Below are positions 46,180-58,425 of a stretch of DNA of 64,000 bases, piece after piece. The notes beneath the pieces are model-generated. The model was not told where the DNA came from. It saw only the letters and a program-made list of their open reading frames with translations, and made no database searches. Made by a program: the position numbers and the translations under genes. This DNA comes from Metabacillus niabensis. GTDB lineage: Bacteria > Bacillota > Bacilli > Bacillales > Bacillaceae. The stretch lies in the NCBI RefSeq assembly GCF_020524345.1, contig NZ_JAIVLH010000001.1, positions 124,001 to 188,000 of the forward strand. The letters run 5' to 3'. Position 1 is the stretch's first letter. Each line of letters begins with the position of its first letter.

Positions 46180-47289
46180 ATGGATAAGTCACTTGATTTA
46201 AGTAAATATTCGGTTCGAACAGACTTAGCTGTTGAAGCAAGGGCGATGGCACTTGAGCAGACAGAGGTTGAAAATACATCCAATATTAGCGGGGTTATTA
46301 TAAAAGAGTGGGAGGAAGAGGGAGTAGGTCTTTCTTCATTGGAGATAGATGAACAGGGTTCTGAAATTGTTGGAAAAAAAGCAGGAAAATATTTAACGCT
46401 TGAAGTTCAAGGGATTAGACAAAAAGACACAGAGCTTCAAGAAAAAGTTATTGAAGTTTTTGCAAAACATTTCAGTCAGTTTATTTCTGATTTAAATATT
46501 CCTAAAGATGCAAGCTGTTTAGTCGTTGGACTCGGTAATTGGAATGTAACACCAGATGCTCTTGGTCCTCTTGCGGTAGAAAACCTCCTAATTACAAGGC
46601 ATTTATTTAAGCTTCAACCCGAGAATGTTGAAGAAGGGTTCCGACCGGTTAGTGCTATAGCACCAGGTGTAATGGGATTAACAGGTATTGAAACAAGTGA
46701 CATCATTTCGGGTGTAATCGAGCAGTCAAAACCGGATTTTGTTATTGCTATTGATGCGTTGGCTGCAAGATCAATAGAAAGAGTAAATACGACTATTCAA
46801 ATCTCAGATACAGGTATCCACCCCGGATCAGGCGTAGGAAATAAACGAAAGGCATTAAGTAAAGAAACATTCGGCATCCCTGTTATTGCAATCGGTATCC
46901 CGACAGTAGTAGACGCTGTATCGATAACAAGTGATACGATCGATTATATCTTAAAGCATTTTGGTCGAGAAATGAACGAAGGTAACAAGCCGTCAAGATC
47001 ATTAACACCTGCAGGGATGAATTTTGGCGAACGCCGTGTGTTAACAGATGAGGATTTACCAAGTGATGAGCATCGCCAACAATTTTTGGGTATTGTCGGG
47101 AGCTTGGAGGATGATGAGAAGCGTAAGCTCATTCACGAAGTACTTGCACCTCTGGGACATAATTTAATGGTAACACCTAAAGAGGTGGATACATTTATTG
47201 ATGACATGGCAAATGTTATTGCAAGTGGCTTAAACTCAGCCCTTCATCAACAAGTGGATCAAAGTAATTCAGGCAGTTATACCCATTAA
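46180..47289 (+). CDS. gpr: Germination protease GPR
   Basis: 369 residues from the ATG at 46180 ([20 protein letters not shown]). GGGAGG lies 11 bases upstream, and ATGs at 46161 and 46171 are too close to it. This start gives the family length. The RTDLAVEA segment resembles the SASP site that the zymogen cuts in itself. [21 protein letters not shown] and [21 protein letters not shown] are the family core. It degrades small acid-soluble spore proteins in the first minutes of germination. It precedes spoIIP. Confidence 0.95.
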   Translation: MDKSLDLSKYSVRTDLAVEARAMALEQTEVENTSNISGVIIKEWEEEGVGLSSLEIDEQGSEIVGKKAGKYLTLEVQGIRQKDTELQEKVIEVFAKHFSQFISDLNIPKDASCLVVGLGNWNVTPDALGPLAVENLLITRHLFKLQPENVEEGFRPVSAIAPGVMGLTGIETSDIISGVIEQSKPDFVIAIDALAARSIERVNTTIQISDTGIHPGSGVGNKRKALSKETFGIPVIAIGIPTVVDAVSITSDTIDYILKHFGREMNEGNKPSRSLTPAGMNFGERRVLTDEDLPSDEHRQQFLGIVGSLEDDEKRKLIHEVLAPLGHNLMVTPKEVDTFIDDMANVIASGLNSALHQQVDQSNSGSYTH

Positions 47290-47317
47290 CACGTTGTTCT
47301 ACTTTCTTATGCTTGGA

Positions 47318-47325
47318 CATACATT
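47318..47325 (+). promoter_or_regulatory. Candidate sigma-E -10 of spoIIP inside an inverted repeat
   Basis: CATACATT fits the sigma-E -10 consensus CATACANT and lies 31 bp before the ATG. TATGCTTG (47309-47316) and CAAGCATA (47335-47342) flank it as an 8-bp inverted repeat. Confidence 0.5.
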
Positions 47326-47355
47326 TTAGTAGACAAGCATAAGGAGGATATAAGA

Positions 47356-48555
47356 ATGAAGCGTACTACTACTAGTCGCAATATGATTGTTACCTTAAAT
47401 GGGACAAGCATAAAAAAGGGAATCGTCATAAGCTTCATTGTTTTGGTCATAACCTTTTTACTTTCCGGTATTTTAACATCGTTAAAACCGGAATACCGAT
47501 TAACTTCTTCATCCATTCATGATTTAACAAAACACATTGATAGTGAGGCATTTTTGCAATTGTTAGGAGCGGAAAACCGCTATTTTGTTTCCGCGATGCC
47601 GGAAAAAGCCGAGCCAATAAAACTATCCTCTATTATGTTTAAAGTGGCAACAAGCATTAACCCTGATGATCCGCGAAGCCTTTTAGGACGGGAGTTACCG
47701 GGTTTTTCTCTCTTTGACAGTGAAATTGTTGTTGCCGGAGATGGGACAAACTATACAAATATGCCGTATGAATCACCACCACCAACAGAAGTATTGCTTC
47801 AAGAAAGAGAAGCGTCAATTGATAAAAATGATGTCGTCAATGCAGATGATGGTGAACCTAAAACTCCTCCGGCATTAACAACAGGTGACAAAAAAGTAGT
47901 GTACATTTACAACACGCATAATACGGAGTCATACCTTCCTCTTTTAGAAGGTGAAGACGATCCTAATCGGGCCATTCATTCCAAGGCTAATGTAACAATG
48001 GTTAGTGAACTATTAGGAAAAGCCCTTAAAGAAGAAGGAATCGGCAGTCAAGTGGAAACAACCGATATCCAAGACAATTTGAAACAAAAAGGTTGGAACT
48101 ATGCCAAGTCTTATACAGCTTCTCGTCCCGTAGTTCAAAGTGCAATGGCAAGTAATCAGGACCTAACGTATATGATTGACATTCACCGTGATTCACAAAG
48201 GAAGGACGTCACAACCATAAAAATTGGGGACAAATCGTACGCGAAGCTTGCATTTGTTATAGGTGGAGACAATCCAACAGCGGAAAAAAATGAACAGCTT
48301 GCAAAAGATCTTCATGATTTACTACAAGAAAAATATCCGGGTTTAAGTAGAGGTATTTTTGAACAAGGTGGTAAAGGCTACAACGGAGTTTATAATCAAG
48401 ATTTATCAAATAATGCCATGCTTCTTGAATTTGGTGGTGTGGATAATAACCTCGATGAATTAAAAAATACAATTGCAGCAGTGGCAGATGTTTTTAGTGA
48501 ATACTACTGGCAAGCAGAAAAGGTGAATGGGGAAACTTCTTCTGAAAAAAAGTAA
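47356..48555 (+). CDS. spoIIP: Stage II sporulation protein P (amidase/endopeptidase)
   Basis: 399 residues. One N-terminal membrane segment (about 22-42) anchors the protein in the mother-cell membrane; the extracytoplasmic SpoIIP domain covers about 170-385. Likely zinc-ligand and catalytic residues are in YIYNTHNTESYLP (His), DIHRDS (His) and MLLEFGGVDN (Glu). With SpoIID and SpoIIM it thins the septal wall and drives engulfment. AAGGAGG is ten bases before the ATG. Confidence 0.95.
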   Translation: MKRTTTSRNMIVTLNGTSIKKGIVISFIVLVITFLLSGILTSLKPEYRLTSSSIHDLTKHIDSEAFLQLLGAENRYFVSAMPEKAEPIKLSSIMFKVATSINPDDPRSLLGRELPGFSLFDSEIVVAGDGTNYTNMPYESPPPTEVLLQEREASIDKNDVVNADDGEPKTPPALTTGDKKVVYIYNTHNTESYLPLLEGEDDPNRAIHSKANVTMVSELLGKALKEEGIGSQVETTDIQDNLKQKGWNYAKSYTASRPVVQSAMASNQDLTYMIDIHRDSQRKDVTTIKIGDKSYAKLAFVIGGDNPTAEKNEQLAKDLHDLLQEKYPGLSRGIFEQGGKGYNGVYNQDLSNNAMLLEFGGVDNNLDELKNTIAAVADVFSEYYWQAEKVNGETSSEKK

Positions 48556-48579
48556 ACTACTTATTGTGAGGGAAGCAAG

Positions 48580-48921
48580 ATGGTAAAATTTATGTTAAAA
48601 TGCATTGTTCTTTGTTCTGTTCTACTTTTTGGAGTACTTATAGGGATGCAACAAGCTAATCAAGGGATGATTAAAATGAAGGGCTACAATGACCCTGATT
48701 TTCAAGGTGCTTTCCAAATTGATAGTAATGAGACTGGTGACGTAGAAGCTTCAATCCTGGGGAATGAGGTTACAAGCCAAGACCTTCAAAAGAAACAAGA
48801 ACAGTTAGAACAAATTGAAGCTTTTAATATTTTCTCTCAATTAGGTAAACAATTTGCCAATATTGTTAGCAGCGGTGTATCATCTTTGCTTAAAATAGTA
48901 ACAGAATTTATGGATGGATGA
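48580..48921 (+). CDS. yqxA: YqxA family sporulation-locus protein
   Basis: 113 residues. A hydrophobic N-terminal segment (about 4-24, signal or anchor) is followed by MQQANQGMIKMKGYNDPDFQ and a C-terminal amphipathic region (about 85-113, FANIVSSGVSSLLKIVTEFM). B. subtilis yqxA also follows spoIIP in the same transcription unit. Function unknown; the C-terminal helix could touch the membrane. GTGAGGGAAG precedes the ATG. Confidence 0.85.
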   Translation: MVKFMLKCIVLCSVLLFGVLIGMQQANQGMIKMKGYNDPDFQGAFQIDSNETGDVEASILGNEVTSQDLQKKQEQLEQIEAFNIFSQLGKQFANIVSSGVSSLLKIVTEFMDG

Positions 48922-48944
48922 ATCATAAAAGCAAAAATTAATGA

Positions 48945-48996
48945 AAAAGCTGTCAAAAGAGTACATTATATATTGTATCTTTTGACAGTTTTTTAT
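48945..48996 (+). terminator. Terminator after spoIIP-yqxA
   Basis: CTGTCAAAAGA and TCTTTTGACAG pair with a further AT-rich inner stem, then TTTTTTA. The 300 bases after it up to lepA hold only the promoter below. Confidence 0.92.
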
Positions 48997-49228
48997 TGTT
49001 TGGAACTGAATACCTTTTCTAACCTACTTTAATTTGTCGATTCCAATGCCAGTTCCCTCGATTTTGCAAATTCTATTGGTTATTTGCGACTTTGTTTGAA
49101 TTTTTGCAATGTGCAAGAATCTTACAGGTTATATTTTTTCTTGCAGCTTTCTAAGCTTTTTTGCAACCGAGTTATACAGAATCATTTCTTGATGGAATAA
49201 ACTTTGTTCAATGCACGTTTATTATCCA

Positions 49229-49257
49229 TTGAATGTTGATTTGCCAGTTGATATAAT
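49229..49257 (+). promoter_or_regulatory. Promoter of lepA
   Basis: TTGAAT (49229-49234), 17-bp spacer and TATAAT (49252-49257), 45 bp before the ATG. Confidence 0.75.
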
Positions 49258-49301
49258 GAGAAATAGTGTATTTGTAAGCTATGTAGGAGTGAAGTCATAA
49301 T

Positions 49302-51125
49302 ATGAACAGAGAAGAAAAGTTAAATAGGCAATCGAAAATACGGAATTTTTCGATCATTGCCCATATTGATCATGGTAAATCAACTCTAGCAGATCGTATT
49401 TTAGAAAAAACATCTGCATTAACTCAGCGTGAAATGAAGAATCAATTATTAGATTCTATGGATTTGGAAAGAGAACGTGGAATTACAATAAAATTAAATG
49501 CTGTTCAATTAAAATATAAAGCGAAAGATGGAGAGGAATACACCTTCCATTTAATTGATACACCAGGACATGTCGACTTTACATACGAGGTTTCACGAAG
49601 CCTTGCAGCATGTGAAGGAGCGATCCTTGTTGTAGATGCAGCTCAAGGAATTGAAGCACAAACACTGGCAAACGTGTATTTAGCTCTTGATAATGATTTA
49701 GAAATATTACCTGTTATTAATAAAATCGATCTACCAAGCGCTGATCCAGAACGTGTTCGTCAAGAGGTTGAGGATGTTATCGGTCTAGATGCTTCAGAAG
49801 CGGTATTAGCTTCTGCTAAGGCTGGTATTGGAATTGAAGAAATTCTGGAGCAGGTAGTTGAGAAAGTTCCTGCACCACAGGGGGATCCTGAAGGTCCGTT
49901 AAAAGCATTGATTTTTGACTCGTTATATGATGCTTACCGCGGAGTAGTTGCCTATATCCGTGTTGTAGAAGGAACGGTTAAAGTGGGTCAAAAGATTAAA
50001 ATGATGGCTACAGGTAAAGAATTTGAAGTAACTGAAGTAGGGGTATTTAATCCAAAGCCTGTACAGTTAAAAGAATTAAATGTCGGGGACGTAGGTTTTT
50101 TAACAGCAGCTATTAAAAATGTCGGAGATACTCGTGTCGGTGATACGATTACAAATGCAAAAAATGGTGCAACTGAGGCACTTCCGGGTTATCGTAAGCT
50201 TAATCCTATGGTTTTCTGTGGTTTATATCCAATCGATACGGCAAAATATAATGATTTACGTGAAGCTTTAGAAAAGCTTGAGTTAAACGACTCTTCTCTT
50301 CAGTTTGAGCCAGAGACATCACAAGCTTTAGGATTTGGGTTCCGTTGCGGGTTCCTAGGATTACTACACATGGAAATTATCCAGGAGCGAATTGAACGAG
50401 AATTCAAAATTGATTTAATTACAACTGCTCCGAGTGTTATCTATGATGTTCATTTAACAGATGGTGAGACAATTAGAGTAGATAACCCTTCTAACATGCC
50501 AGACCCTCAAAAAATAGACCATATTGAAGAGCCTTATGTAAAGGCGGCAATTATGGTACCGAACGATTATGTTGGTGCAGTTATGGAACTTTGCCAGAAA
50601 AAACGCGGGAACTTTATAGACATGCAATACTTGGATGAAAATCGTGTGAGCATAAATTACGAGATTCCGTTGTCTGAAATTGTGTATGATTTCTTTGATC
50701 AATTAAAATCAAACACAAAGGGGTATGCTTCATTTGATTATGAATTAATAGGGTATAAGACATCTACATTGGTGAAGATGGATATTCTGTTAAATGCTGA
50801 AAAAATAGATGCTCTTTCATTTATTGTTCATCGTGATTCTGCATACGACCGTGGAAAGATGATTGTTGAAAAACTAAAGGAACTAATTCCACGTCAGCAA
50901 TTCGAAGTCCCAATTCAAGCAGCAATTGGTCAAAAAATTGTGGCTAGGTCCACAATAAAAGCAATGCGCAAAAACGTACTTGCCAAATGTTACGGTGGAG
51001 ATATTTCCCGTAAACGTAAGCTCTTAGAAAAGCAAAAAGAAGGTAAAAAACGTATGAAGCAAGTCGGTTCAGTAGAAGTGCCACAGGAAGCATTTATGGC
51101 AGTACTACGAATGGATGAAAGCTGA
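49302..51125 (+). CDS. lepA: Elongation factor 4 (LepA)
   Basis: A 607-residue translational GTPase. G1 AHIDHGKST (near 20-28), G3 DTPGHVDF, G4 NKID and G5 SAKAG. Domains II and III follow as in EF-G, then the LepA-specific C-terminal domain (about 490-607, [26 protein letters not shown]). It is thought to back-translocate or remodel stalled ribosomes and aid 30S assembly. It lies before hemW, a linkage conserved in many bacteria. Confidence 0.97.
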   Translation: MNREEKLNRQSKIRNFSIIAHIDHGKSTLADRILEKTSALTQREMKNQLLDSMDLERERGITIKLNAVQLKYKAKDGEEYTFHLIDTPGHVDFTYEVSRSLAACEGAILVVDAAQGIEAQTLANVYLALDNDLEILPVINKIDLPSADPERVRQEVEDVIGLDASEAVLASAKAGIGIEEILEQVVEKVPAPQGDPEGPLKALIFDSLYDAYRGVVAYIRVVEGTVKVGQKIKMMATGKEFEVTEVGVFNPKPVQLKELNVGDVGFLTAAIKNVGDTRVGDTITNAKNGATEALPGYRKLNPMVFCGLYPIDTAKYNDLREALEKLELNDSSLQFEPETSQALGFGFRCGFLGLLHMEIIQERIEREFKIDLITTAPSVIYDVHLTDGETIRVDNPSNMPDPQKIDHIEEPYVKAAIMVPNDYVGAVMELCQKKRGNFIDMQYLDENRVSINYEIPLSEIVYDFFDQLKSNTKGYASFDYELIGYKTSTLVKMDILLNAEKIDALSFIVHRDSAYDRGKMIVEKLKELIPRQQFEVPIQAAIGQKIVARSTIKAMRKNVLAKCYGGDISRKRKLLEKQKEGKKRMKQVGSVEVPQEAFMAVLRMDES

Positions 51126-51184
51126 TCTTTTTCATCAAAAAGTAGCCTGTGCTATACTTGATACCATTAAATTGAAATAAACTG

Positions 51185-51213
51185 ATGCCGCAGCGATGTC
51201 TGCGGCTTCTTAA
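51185..51213 (+). terminator. Hairpin between lepA and hemW
   Basis: GCCGCAG and CTGCGGC form a perfect stem, followed by TTCTTAATT. Weak T-run; hemW may depend partly on readthrough. Confidence 0.5.
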
Positions 51214-51228
51214 TTAGAAGGTGAAATA

Positions 51229-52368
51229 ATGATTCAATCAGCTTATATTCACATCCCCTTTTGTCATCATATATGTCACTATTGTGACTTTAATAAAGTA
51301 TTCTTTAAACAACAGCCTGTTGATGAATATATTGAAATGGTCATTAAAGAGATGCAACATAGAAGTAAAATTAGCCAGGAACACCCTCTTAAGACTATAT
51401 TTATAGGTGGAGGAACACCAACTGCGTTATCAGCTAAACAGTTAGATCGGCTATTTGAGGGGATTACGGAAGAATTACTTCCTGAAAATCAACTTGTAGA
51501 GTTTGCAGTCGAAGCAAATCCCGGAGAGTTAACAGAAGAGAAGTTGTCCGTATTAAAAAATGCAGGTGTAAATCGTTTAAGTATAGGAGTTCAAAGCTTT
51601 GATGATGAGTTATTAAAGAAAATTGGGCGTGTTCATCGAACGGAAGATGTGTTTAGAACGGTCCATCAGGCTGAAAAGTCAGGCTTTGATAATATAAGTT
51701 TAGATCTCATGTATGCTCTTCCTGGCCAAACGGTAGAGCAGTTTAAGAAAACTCTTGAAACAGCTTTTACGTTAAATGTTAAACATTATTCAGCTTATTC
51801 CTTAATTATTGAACCTAAAACTGTATTCTATAATCTCATGCAAAAGGGGAGATTATCATTGCCACCTCAAGAGCAGGAAGCGATTATGTATGAGCTGGCA
51901 ATGGAAGAAATGAATAAACAGGGATTTAAACAATATGAAATTAGTAATTATGCGATACCGGGCTATGAAAGTAACCACAATATCACATATTGGAATAATG
52001 AGTACTATTATGGTTTTGGAGCCGGCGCACATGGCTATGAAGATGGGATTAGAACATCAAATATCGGACCTGTTAAGAAATATATGGAAAATGTGCTTGA
52101 AGTAGGATATGCTTATCAATCCCAACATCAAGTGAGTATCGAAGAGGCAATGGAAGAGGAAATGTTTTTAGGACTCCGCAAAGTAGAAGGTGTTTATAAG
52201 GAAAGGTTTTTTAAAAAATTTGATTTAACAGTAGAAAGTAAATTTGGAGAACAAATTAAGCAATTAGTTCATAAAGGATTATTAGTGGATACTGAAAAGT
52301 CTATTTTCTTAACACGAAAAGGTAAATTATTGGGTAATGAAGTATTTCAAGAGTTCTTGATCTCATAA
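51229..52368 (+). CDS. hemW: Heme chaperone HemW (radical SAM)
   Basis: 379 residues. The radical-SAM cluster motif is CHHICHYC near residues 12-19 (CxxxCxxC), followed by the GGGTPT SAM motif near 61. It lacks the longer N-terminus of true HemN coproporphyrinogen dehydrogenase, so it belongs to the HemW group that binds and transfers heme. The C-terminal HemN_C region is at about 310-375. Often mis-annotated as hemN. Sits between lepA and hrcA as in B. subtilis (yqeR). Confidence 0.93.
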   Translation: MIQSAYIHIPFCHHICHYCDFNKVFFKQQPVDEYIEMVIKEMQHRSKISQEHPLKTIFIGGGTPTALSAKQLDRLFEGITEELLPENQLVEFAVEANPGELTEEKLSVLKNAGVNRLSIGVQSFDDELLKKIGRVHRTEDVFRTVHQAEKSGFDNISLDLMYALPGQTVEQFKKTLETAFTLNVKHYSAYSLIIEPKTVFYNLMQKGRLSLPPQEQEAIMYELAMEEMNKQGFKQYEISNYAIPGYESNHNITYWNNEYYYGFGAGAHGYEDGIRTSNIGPVKKYMENVLEVGYAYQSQHQVSIEEAMEEEMFLGLRKVEGVYKERFFKKFDLTVESKFGEQIKQLVHKGLLVDTEKSIFLTRKGKLLGNEVFQEFLIS

Positions 52369-52397
52369 ATCTGGATAAAAATTCATGTATTTATTAA

Positions 52398-52437
52398 TTG
52401 ACAATTTATTTTGGTTTTGATAACTTTTTATATATAT
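52398..52437 (+). promoter_or_regulatory. Sigma-A promoter of the hrcA operon
   Basis: TTGACA at 52398-52403. The -10 is unclear (TAACTT at 52421-52426 with 17-bp spacing, or the AT-rich TATATATT further on). Immediately followed by CIRCE. Confidence 0.65.
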
Positions 52438-52464
52438 TTAGCACTCGCTCTTGAAGAGTGCTAA
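52438..52464 (+). promoter_or_regulatory. CIRCE operator
   Basis: TTAGCACTC, nine bases, GAGTGCTAA: a perfect match to the HrcA-binding inverted repeat, 15 bp before hrcA. HrcA bound here represses the class I heat-shock genes. Confidence 0.98.
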
Positions 52465-52479
52465 CAGAGGTGATGAATA

Positions 52480-53511
52480 ATGCTTACAGATCGCCAATTG
52501 TTAATCCTTCAAGTAATAATTGATGATTTTATTCATTCAGCTCAGCCTGTAGGTTCTCGATCATTAGCGAAAAAAGACGATATAACGTTTAGCTCGGCTA
52601 CTATTAGGAACGAGATGGCTGACTTAGAGGACCTTGGATTTATTGAAAAAACCCATAGTTCTTCTGGACGTGTTCCTTCTGAGAAGGGATATCGCTATTA
52701 TGTGGACCATTTATTATCTCCACAAAGATTAACGAAAACAGAAGTATCACAAATTAAATCAATTTATGCTGAGAAAATATTTGAACTAGAAAAGGTTGTT
52801 CAAAAATCAGCGCAAATTTTGTCGGAATTGACAAATTATACATCGATTGTACTCGGGCCCAAAGTGAATGAAAATCGGTTGAAAAGGTTACAGATAGTCC
52901 CGATAAATCATGATACAGCGGTAGCTATCATTGTGACAAATACCGGTCATGTTGAAAATCGAACCATTACCTTTCCAGGATCACTTGACCCTAGTGATAT
53001 CGAAAAAATGGTAAATATTTTAAATGAAAGATTAGTCGGGGTTCCTCTAGTTGAGCTGCAGAATAAAATTTTCAAAGAAGTTGTCACAGTTCTTAAAGAT
53101 CATATTGAAAACTATGATATGCTATTAAGGATCATGGCTGGATCATTAAAGTTAGACTCAGCTGAAAAGATTTATTTTGGCGGTAAGACTAATATGCTAA
53201 GCCAACCGGAGTTTTCAGATATCGGCAGAATCAGGTCGTTATTAACGATGATTGAACATGAAAAAGAATTGTATGGTCTATTAAAAAGCAACAACACGGG
53301 ATTAACAATTAAAATCGGTAAAGAGAATGATAATTCCGCAATGGAAAATTGTAGCTTGATTACAGCTACATATTCTCTAGGGGAAAATCAATTTGGTACA
53401 ATTGCTGTATTAGGTCCAACAAGAATGGAGTATTCACGAGTGATCAGCTTATTAACAAGAATGACCCGTGACCTTTCTAAAACCCTTACTGAATTGTATC
53501 ACGAAAGATAA
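52480..53511 (+). CDS. hrcA: Heat-inducible transcription repressor HrcA
   Basis: 343 residues. An N-terminal winged helix (about 1-75; [20 protein letters not shown] and [14 protein letters not shown]) is followed by a GAF-like dimerisation domain (about 100-330). It binds CIRCE and needs GroE for activity, so titration of chaperones by unfolded proteins derepresses the operon. First gene of hrcA-grpE-dnaK, just downstream of its own operator. Confidence 0.97.
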   Translation: MLTDRQLLILQVIIDDFIHSAQPVGSRSLAKKDDITFSSATIRNEMADLEDLGFIEKTHSSSGRVPSEKGYRYYVDHLLSPQRLTKTEVSQIKSIYAEKIFELEKVVQKSAQILSELTNYTSIVLGPKVNENRLKRLQIVPINHDTAVAIIVTNTGHVENRTITFPGSLDPSDIEKMVNILNERLVGVPLVELQNKIFKEVVTVLKDHIENYDMLLRIMAGSLKLDSAEKIYFGGKTNMLSQPEFSDIGRIRSLLTMIEHEKELYGLLKSNNTGLTIKIGKENDNSAMENCSLITATYSLGENQFGTIAVLGPTRMEYSRVISLLTRMTRDLSKTLTELYHER

Positions 53512-53614
53512 GCTTGGTTATATTGATATATGGATGGGATATACTCTATTCCATCCGATTCCTATGCATATAAATCATATGATATAACGATTTCTTTAAG
53601 GGAGGTGAAACATC

Positions 53615-54196
53615 GTGTCAAATGAGAAAAACGTTGCAGAACAAGAAGAAACAGTAGATACACAAGACACTGAAGAAGTCGAAGTTGAAGTAGTCGATGC
53701 AGAAGATGTTATTGTTGAAGAAGCTGAAGAAACTGCTGATGAAACAACTGCAAAAATTGCTGAATTACAAGCGAAGCTTGACGAAACAGAAAATAAAATG
53801 CTTCGAAATCAAGCGGACTTCGATAACTTTAGACGCCGCACTCGCTTAGATCAGGAAGCTGCTCAAAAGTATCGTGCTCAAAGTATTGTCTCTGACATTT
53901 TACCTGCTCTTGATAACTTTGAAAGAGCGTTACAAATAGAAGCTAATAATGAACAAACAAAATCATTATTACAAGGTATGAATATGGTTTACAATCAGTT
54001 AGTTCAAGCCCTTCAAAATGAGGGTGTAGAAACAATTAAATCTGTTGGTGAACCATTTGATCCACATCTGCATCAAGCAGTTATGCAAGTTGAGGATGAC
54101 AACTTTGAATCCAACACTGTAGTAGAAGAACTACAAAAAGGCTACAAACTCAAGGACAGGGTCATACGACCTGCAATGGTAAAAGTAAATCAATAA
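53615..54196 (+). CDS. grpE: Nucleotide exchange factor GrpE
   Basis: 193 residues from GTG at 53615, ten bases after AGGGAGGTG. A strongly acidic N-terminal tail (1-45), a long coiled coil (about 45-100, [29 protein letters not shown]) and the C-terminal beta-wing ([16 protein letters not shown]). It releases ADP from DnaK. Confidence 0.97.
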   Translation: MSNEKNVAEQEETVDTQDTEEVEVEVVDAEDVIVEEAEETADETTAKIAELQAKLDETENKMLRNQADFDNFRRRTRLDQEAAQKYRAQSIVSDILPALDNFERALQIEANNEQTKSLLQGMNMVYNQLVQALQNEGVETIKSVGEPFDPHLHQAVMQVEDDNFESNTVVEELQKGYKLKDRVIRPAMVKVNQ

Positions 54197-56059
<1,863 letters not shown>

Positions 56060-56072
56060 GTCAATCTAAGGT

Positions 56073-56116
56073 AAAAAGTCAAAGTCAGGGTGCGTCTTGA
56101 CTTTGACTTTTTTTGC
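56073..56116 (+). terminator. Terminator after dnaK
   Basis: AAAAAGTCAAAGTCA and TGACTTTGACTTTTT form a perfect 15-bp stem, then TT. Confidence 0.94.
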
Positions 56117-56205
56117 ACGATCAGAAAATACAAAAATATTATGGATGATCGTATATGAAAAACTAAGGCTTCCCCATTAAGACCTGGGATAAGCCGGATT
56201 TTTTT
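56117..56205 (+). repeat. Two-hairpin intergenic repeat, copy 4 of 4
   Basis: Hairpin 1 is ACGATC (56117-56122) with GATCGT (56147-56152), a compensatory change relative to ACTATC/GATAGT in copy 1. Hairpin 2 is more decayed (GAAAAACTAAGGCTT with AAGCCGGATTTTTTT). Located between the dnaK terminator and dnaJ. Confidence 0.82.
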
Positions 56206-56306
56206 ATTAAAATGAAAAGCATTATATGGATGGATAATTATGTTGCTTTTCATCTCTTTTGAGTGATACAATTTACCTTATGTGAGAAAATCGGGAGTGA
56301 GAAATT

Positions 56307-57428
56307 ATGAGCAAGCGTGATTACTATGAAGTCCTCGGGTTAAGTAAGAACGCGAGTAAGGATGAGATAAAAAAAGCTTATCGAAAGCTTTCAAAAACAT
56401 ATCATCCTGACATTAACAAAGAAGCTGATGCTGATGCAAAATTCAAAGAAATTACGGAAGCTTATGAAACATTAAGCGATGATCAAAAGAAAGCTCATTA
56501 TGATCAATTCGGTCATACTGATCCGAACCAAGGTTTCGGTGGCGGTGCAGGATTTGGTGGAGACGGCTTTGGATTTGAAGATATTTTCAGCTCAATCTTT
56601 GGTGGCGGAACTCGTAGAAGAGACCCAAATGCACCAAGACAGGGTGCGGACCTGCAATATACAATGACATTGGATTTTGATGAGGCTGTATTCGGTAAAG
56701 AAACAACAATTGAAATTCCTAGAGAAGAAACTTGTGAAACATGTAATGGGTCAGGTGCTCAAAAGGGAACAAAACCCGAAACATGTACACATTGTGGTGG
56801 TAGCGGGCAACAAAGCGTTGAACAGAATACACCATTTGGCCGTATCGTAAATCGCCGGGTCTGTCACCATTGTGAAGGTACAGGGAAAATGATCAAACAT
56901 AAATGTGGAACTTGCCGTGGAACCGGAAAGGTGAAAAAACGCAAGAAAATATCAGTGAAAATTCCTGCAGGTGTAGATGATGGTCAGCAATTACGTGTTT
57001 CTGCACAGGGAGAACCAGGAGTAAATGGTGGACCTCCAGGTGATCTTTATGTCGTGTTTAACGTAAGAGATCATGAATTCTTTGAAAGAGATGGCGATGA
57101 TATCTATTGTGAAATGCCATTAACGTTTGCACAGGCAGCACTTGGGGATGAAATCCAAGTACCGACATTGCATGGAAAAGTAAAATTAAAAGTACCAGCA
57201 GGAACACAGACTGGTAAGAAATTCCGTTTATCTGGGAAAGGTGTTCCAAATGTAAGAGGGTATGGTCAGGGAGATCAATACGTTATTTTACGTGTATTAA
57301 CGCCGACAAACTTAACTGAAAAGCAAAAAGATCTTTTAAGAGAATTTGCTGACATAAGCGGTTCAAAACCTGATGAACATGAAGAAAGTTTTTTTGATAA
57401 AGTAAAAAGAGCCTTTAAAGGTGATTAA
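56307..57428 (+). CDS. dnaJ: Chaperone protein DnaJ (Hsp40)
   Basis: 373 residues with all type I parts: J domain (1-70, HPD in YHPDIN), Gly/Phe-rich region (about 74-105), and four zinc-finger repeats ([32 protein letters not shown] at about 145-210). The C-terminal substrate-binding domain follows. It delivers clients to DnaK and stimulates its ATPase. GGGAGTGAG precedes the ATG. Probably transcribed both by readthrough and from a promoter after the repeat. Confidence 0.98.
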   Translation: MSKRDYYEVLGLSKNASKDEIKKAYRKLSKTYHPDINKEADADAKFKEITEAYETLSDDQKKAHYDQFGHTDPNQGFGGGAGFGGDGFGFEDIFSSIFGGGTRRRDPNAPRQGADLQYTMTLDFDEAVFGKETTIEIPREETCETCNGSGAQKGTKPETCTHCGGSGQQSVEQNTPFGRIVNRRVCHHCEGTGKMIKHKCGTCRGTGKVKKRKKISVKIPAGVDDGQQLRVSAQGEPGVNGGPPGDLYVVFNVRDHEFFERDGDDIYCEMPLTFAQAALGDEIQVPTLHGKVKLKVPAGTQTGKKFRLSGKGVPNVRGYGQGDQYVILRVLTPTNLTEKQKDLLREFADISGSKPDEHEESFFDKVKRAFKGD

Positions 57429-57468
57429 TTAACGAATTTTTAATGGTTTAGGATTGGAGTTGGTAGAT

Positions 57469-58407
57469 ATGAAGTGGTCAGAATTAAGTGTTCATACAAC
57501 ACAAGAAGCAGTTGAACCTATTTCAAATATCCTGCATGAGGCTGGAGCGAGTGGTGTAGTCATTGAAGACCTTGCAGATTTAATGAAAGAACGTAGTACC
57601 GCGCTAGGTGAAATCTACCAACTTGATCCAACCGATTATCCTGAAGAGGGCGTTGTTGTAAAAGCCTATTTACCCGTGAATAGCTTTCTTGGGGAAACTG
57701 TTGATGCAATTAAAGCCGGTATCAACAATCTATTGTTATATGATATTGATCTGGGAAGAAATCATATTACAATCAGTGAAGTAAATGAAGAGGAATGGGC
57801 GACGGCATGGAAAAAATATTATCATCCCGTAAAGATTTCTGAAAAGTTTACCATTGTTCCAACATGGGAAATATATGAGCCGGTAAGTTCTGATGAACTG
57901 ATCATTGAACTTGATCCGGGAATGGCGTTTGGAACAGGTACACATCCTACAACAGTTTTATGTATTCAAGCATTAGAACGTACCGTACAAAAGGAAGACA
58001 CGATCATTGATGTTGGTACAGGGTCTGGTGTGTTAAGTATTGCAGCTGGATTACTAGGTGCTACACAAATTGAAGCCTATGATTTAGATCAAGTAGCTGT
58101 TGAGAGCGCAAAACTAAATGTGAAGCTAAATAAGGTTCAAAACGTTGTAAATGTCTCACAAAAGAACTTACTAGATGGTGTTGAAGGACCAGTTGACTTA
58201 GTTGTGTCAAATATATTAGCTGAAATTATTGTTCGTTTCATAGACAAAGCTTATGACGTATTAAAAGAAAACGGAACGTTCATCACGTCCGGAATTATTC
58301 AAAATAAAAAACAGGAAGTAAAAGAAGCCCTAATAAATGCAGGCTTTGTCATTGAAGAAACAATGGTTATGGAAGACTGGGTAGCGTTTATAGCAAAAAA
58401 GAAGTAA
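57469..58407 (+). CDS. prmA: Ribosomal protein L11 methyltransferase
   Basis: 312 residues from the ATG at 57469 ([20 protein letters not shown]), after TTGGAG. An N-terminal substrate-recognition domain (1-70) is followed by the SAM domain with [24 protein letters not shown] and [10 protein letters not shown] (NxLA motif). It trimethylates L11. Follows dnaJ in the same transcript. Confidence 0.96.
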   Translation: MKWSELSVHTTQEAVEPISNILHEAGASGVVIEDLADLMKERSTALGEIYQLDPTDYPEEGVVVKAYLPVNSFLGETVDAIKAGINNLLLYDIDLGRNHITISEVNEEEWATAWKKYYHPVKISEKFTIVPTWEIYEPVSSDELIIELDPGMAFGTGTHPTTVLCIQALERTVQKEDTIIDVGTGSGVLSIAAGLLGATQIEAYDLDQVAVESAKLNVKLNKVQNVVNVSQKNLLDGVEGPVDLVVSNILAEIIVRFIDKAYDVLKENGTFITSGIIQNKKQEVKEALINAGFVIEETMVMEDWVAFIAKKK

Positions 58408-58425
58408 GGAAAGAAGGCGTTTCTT

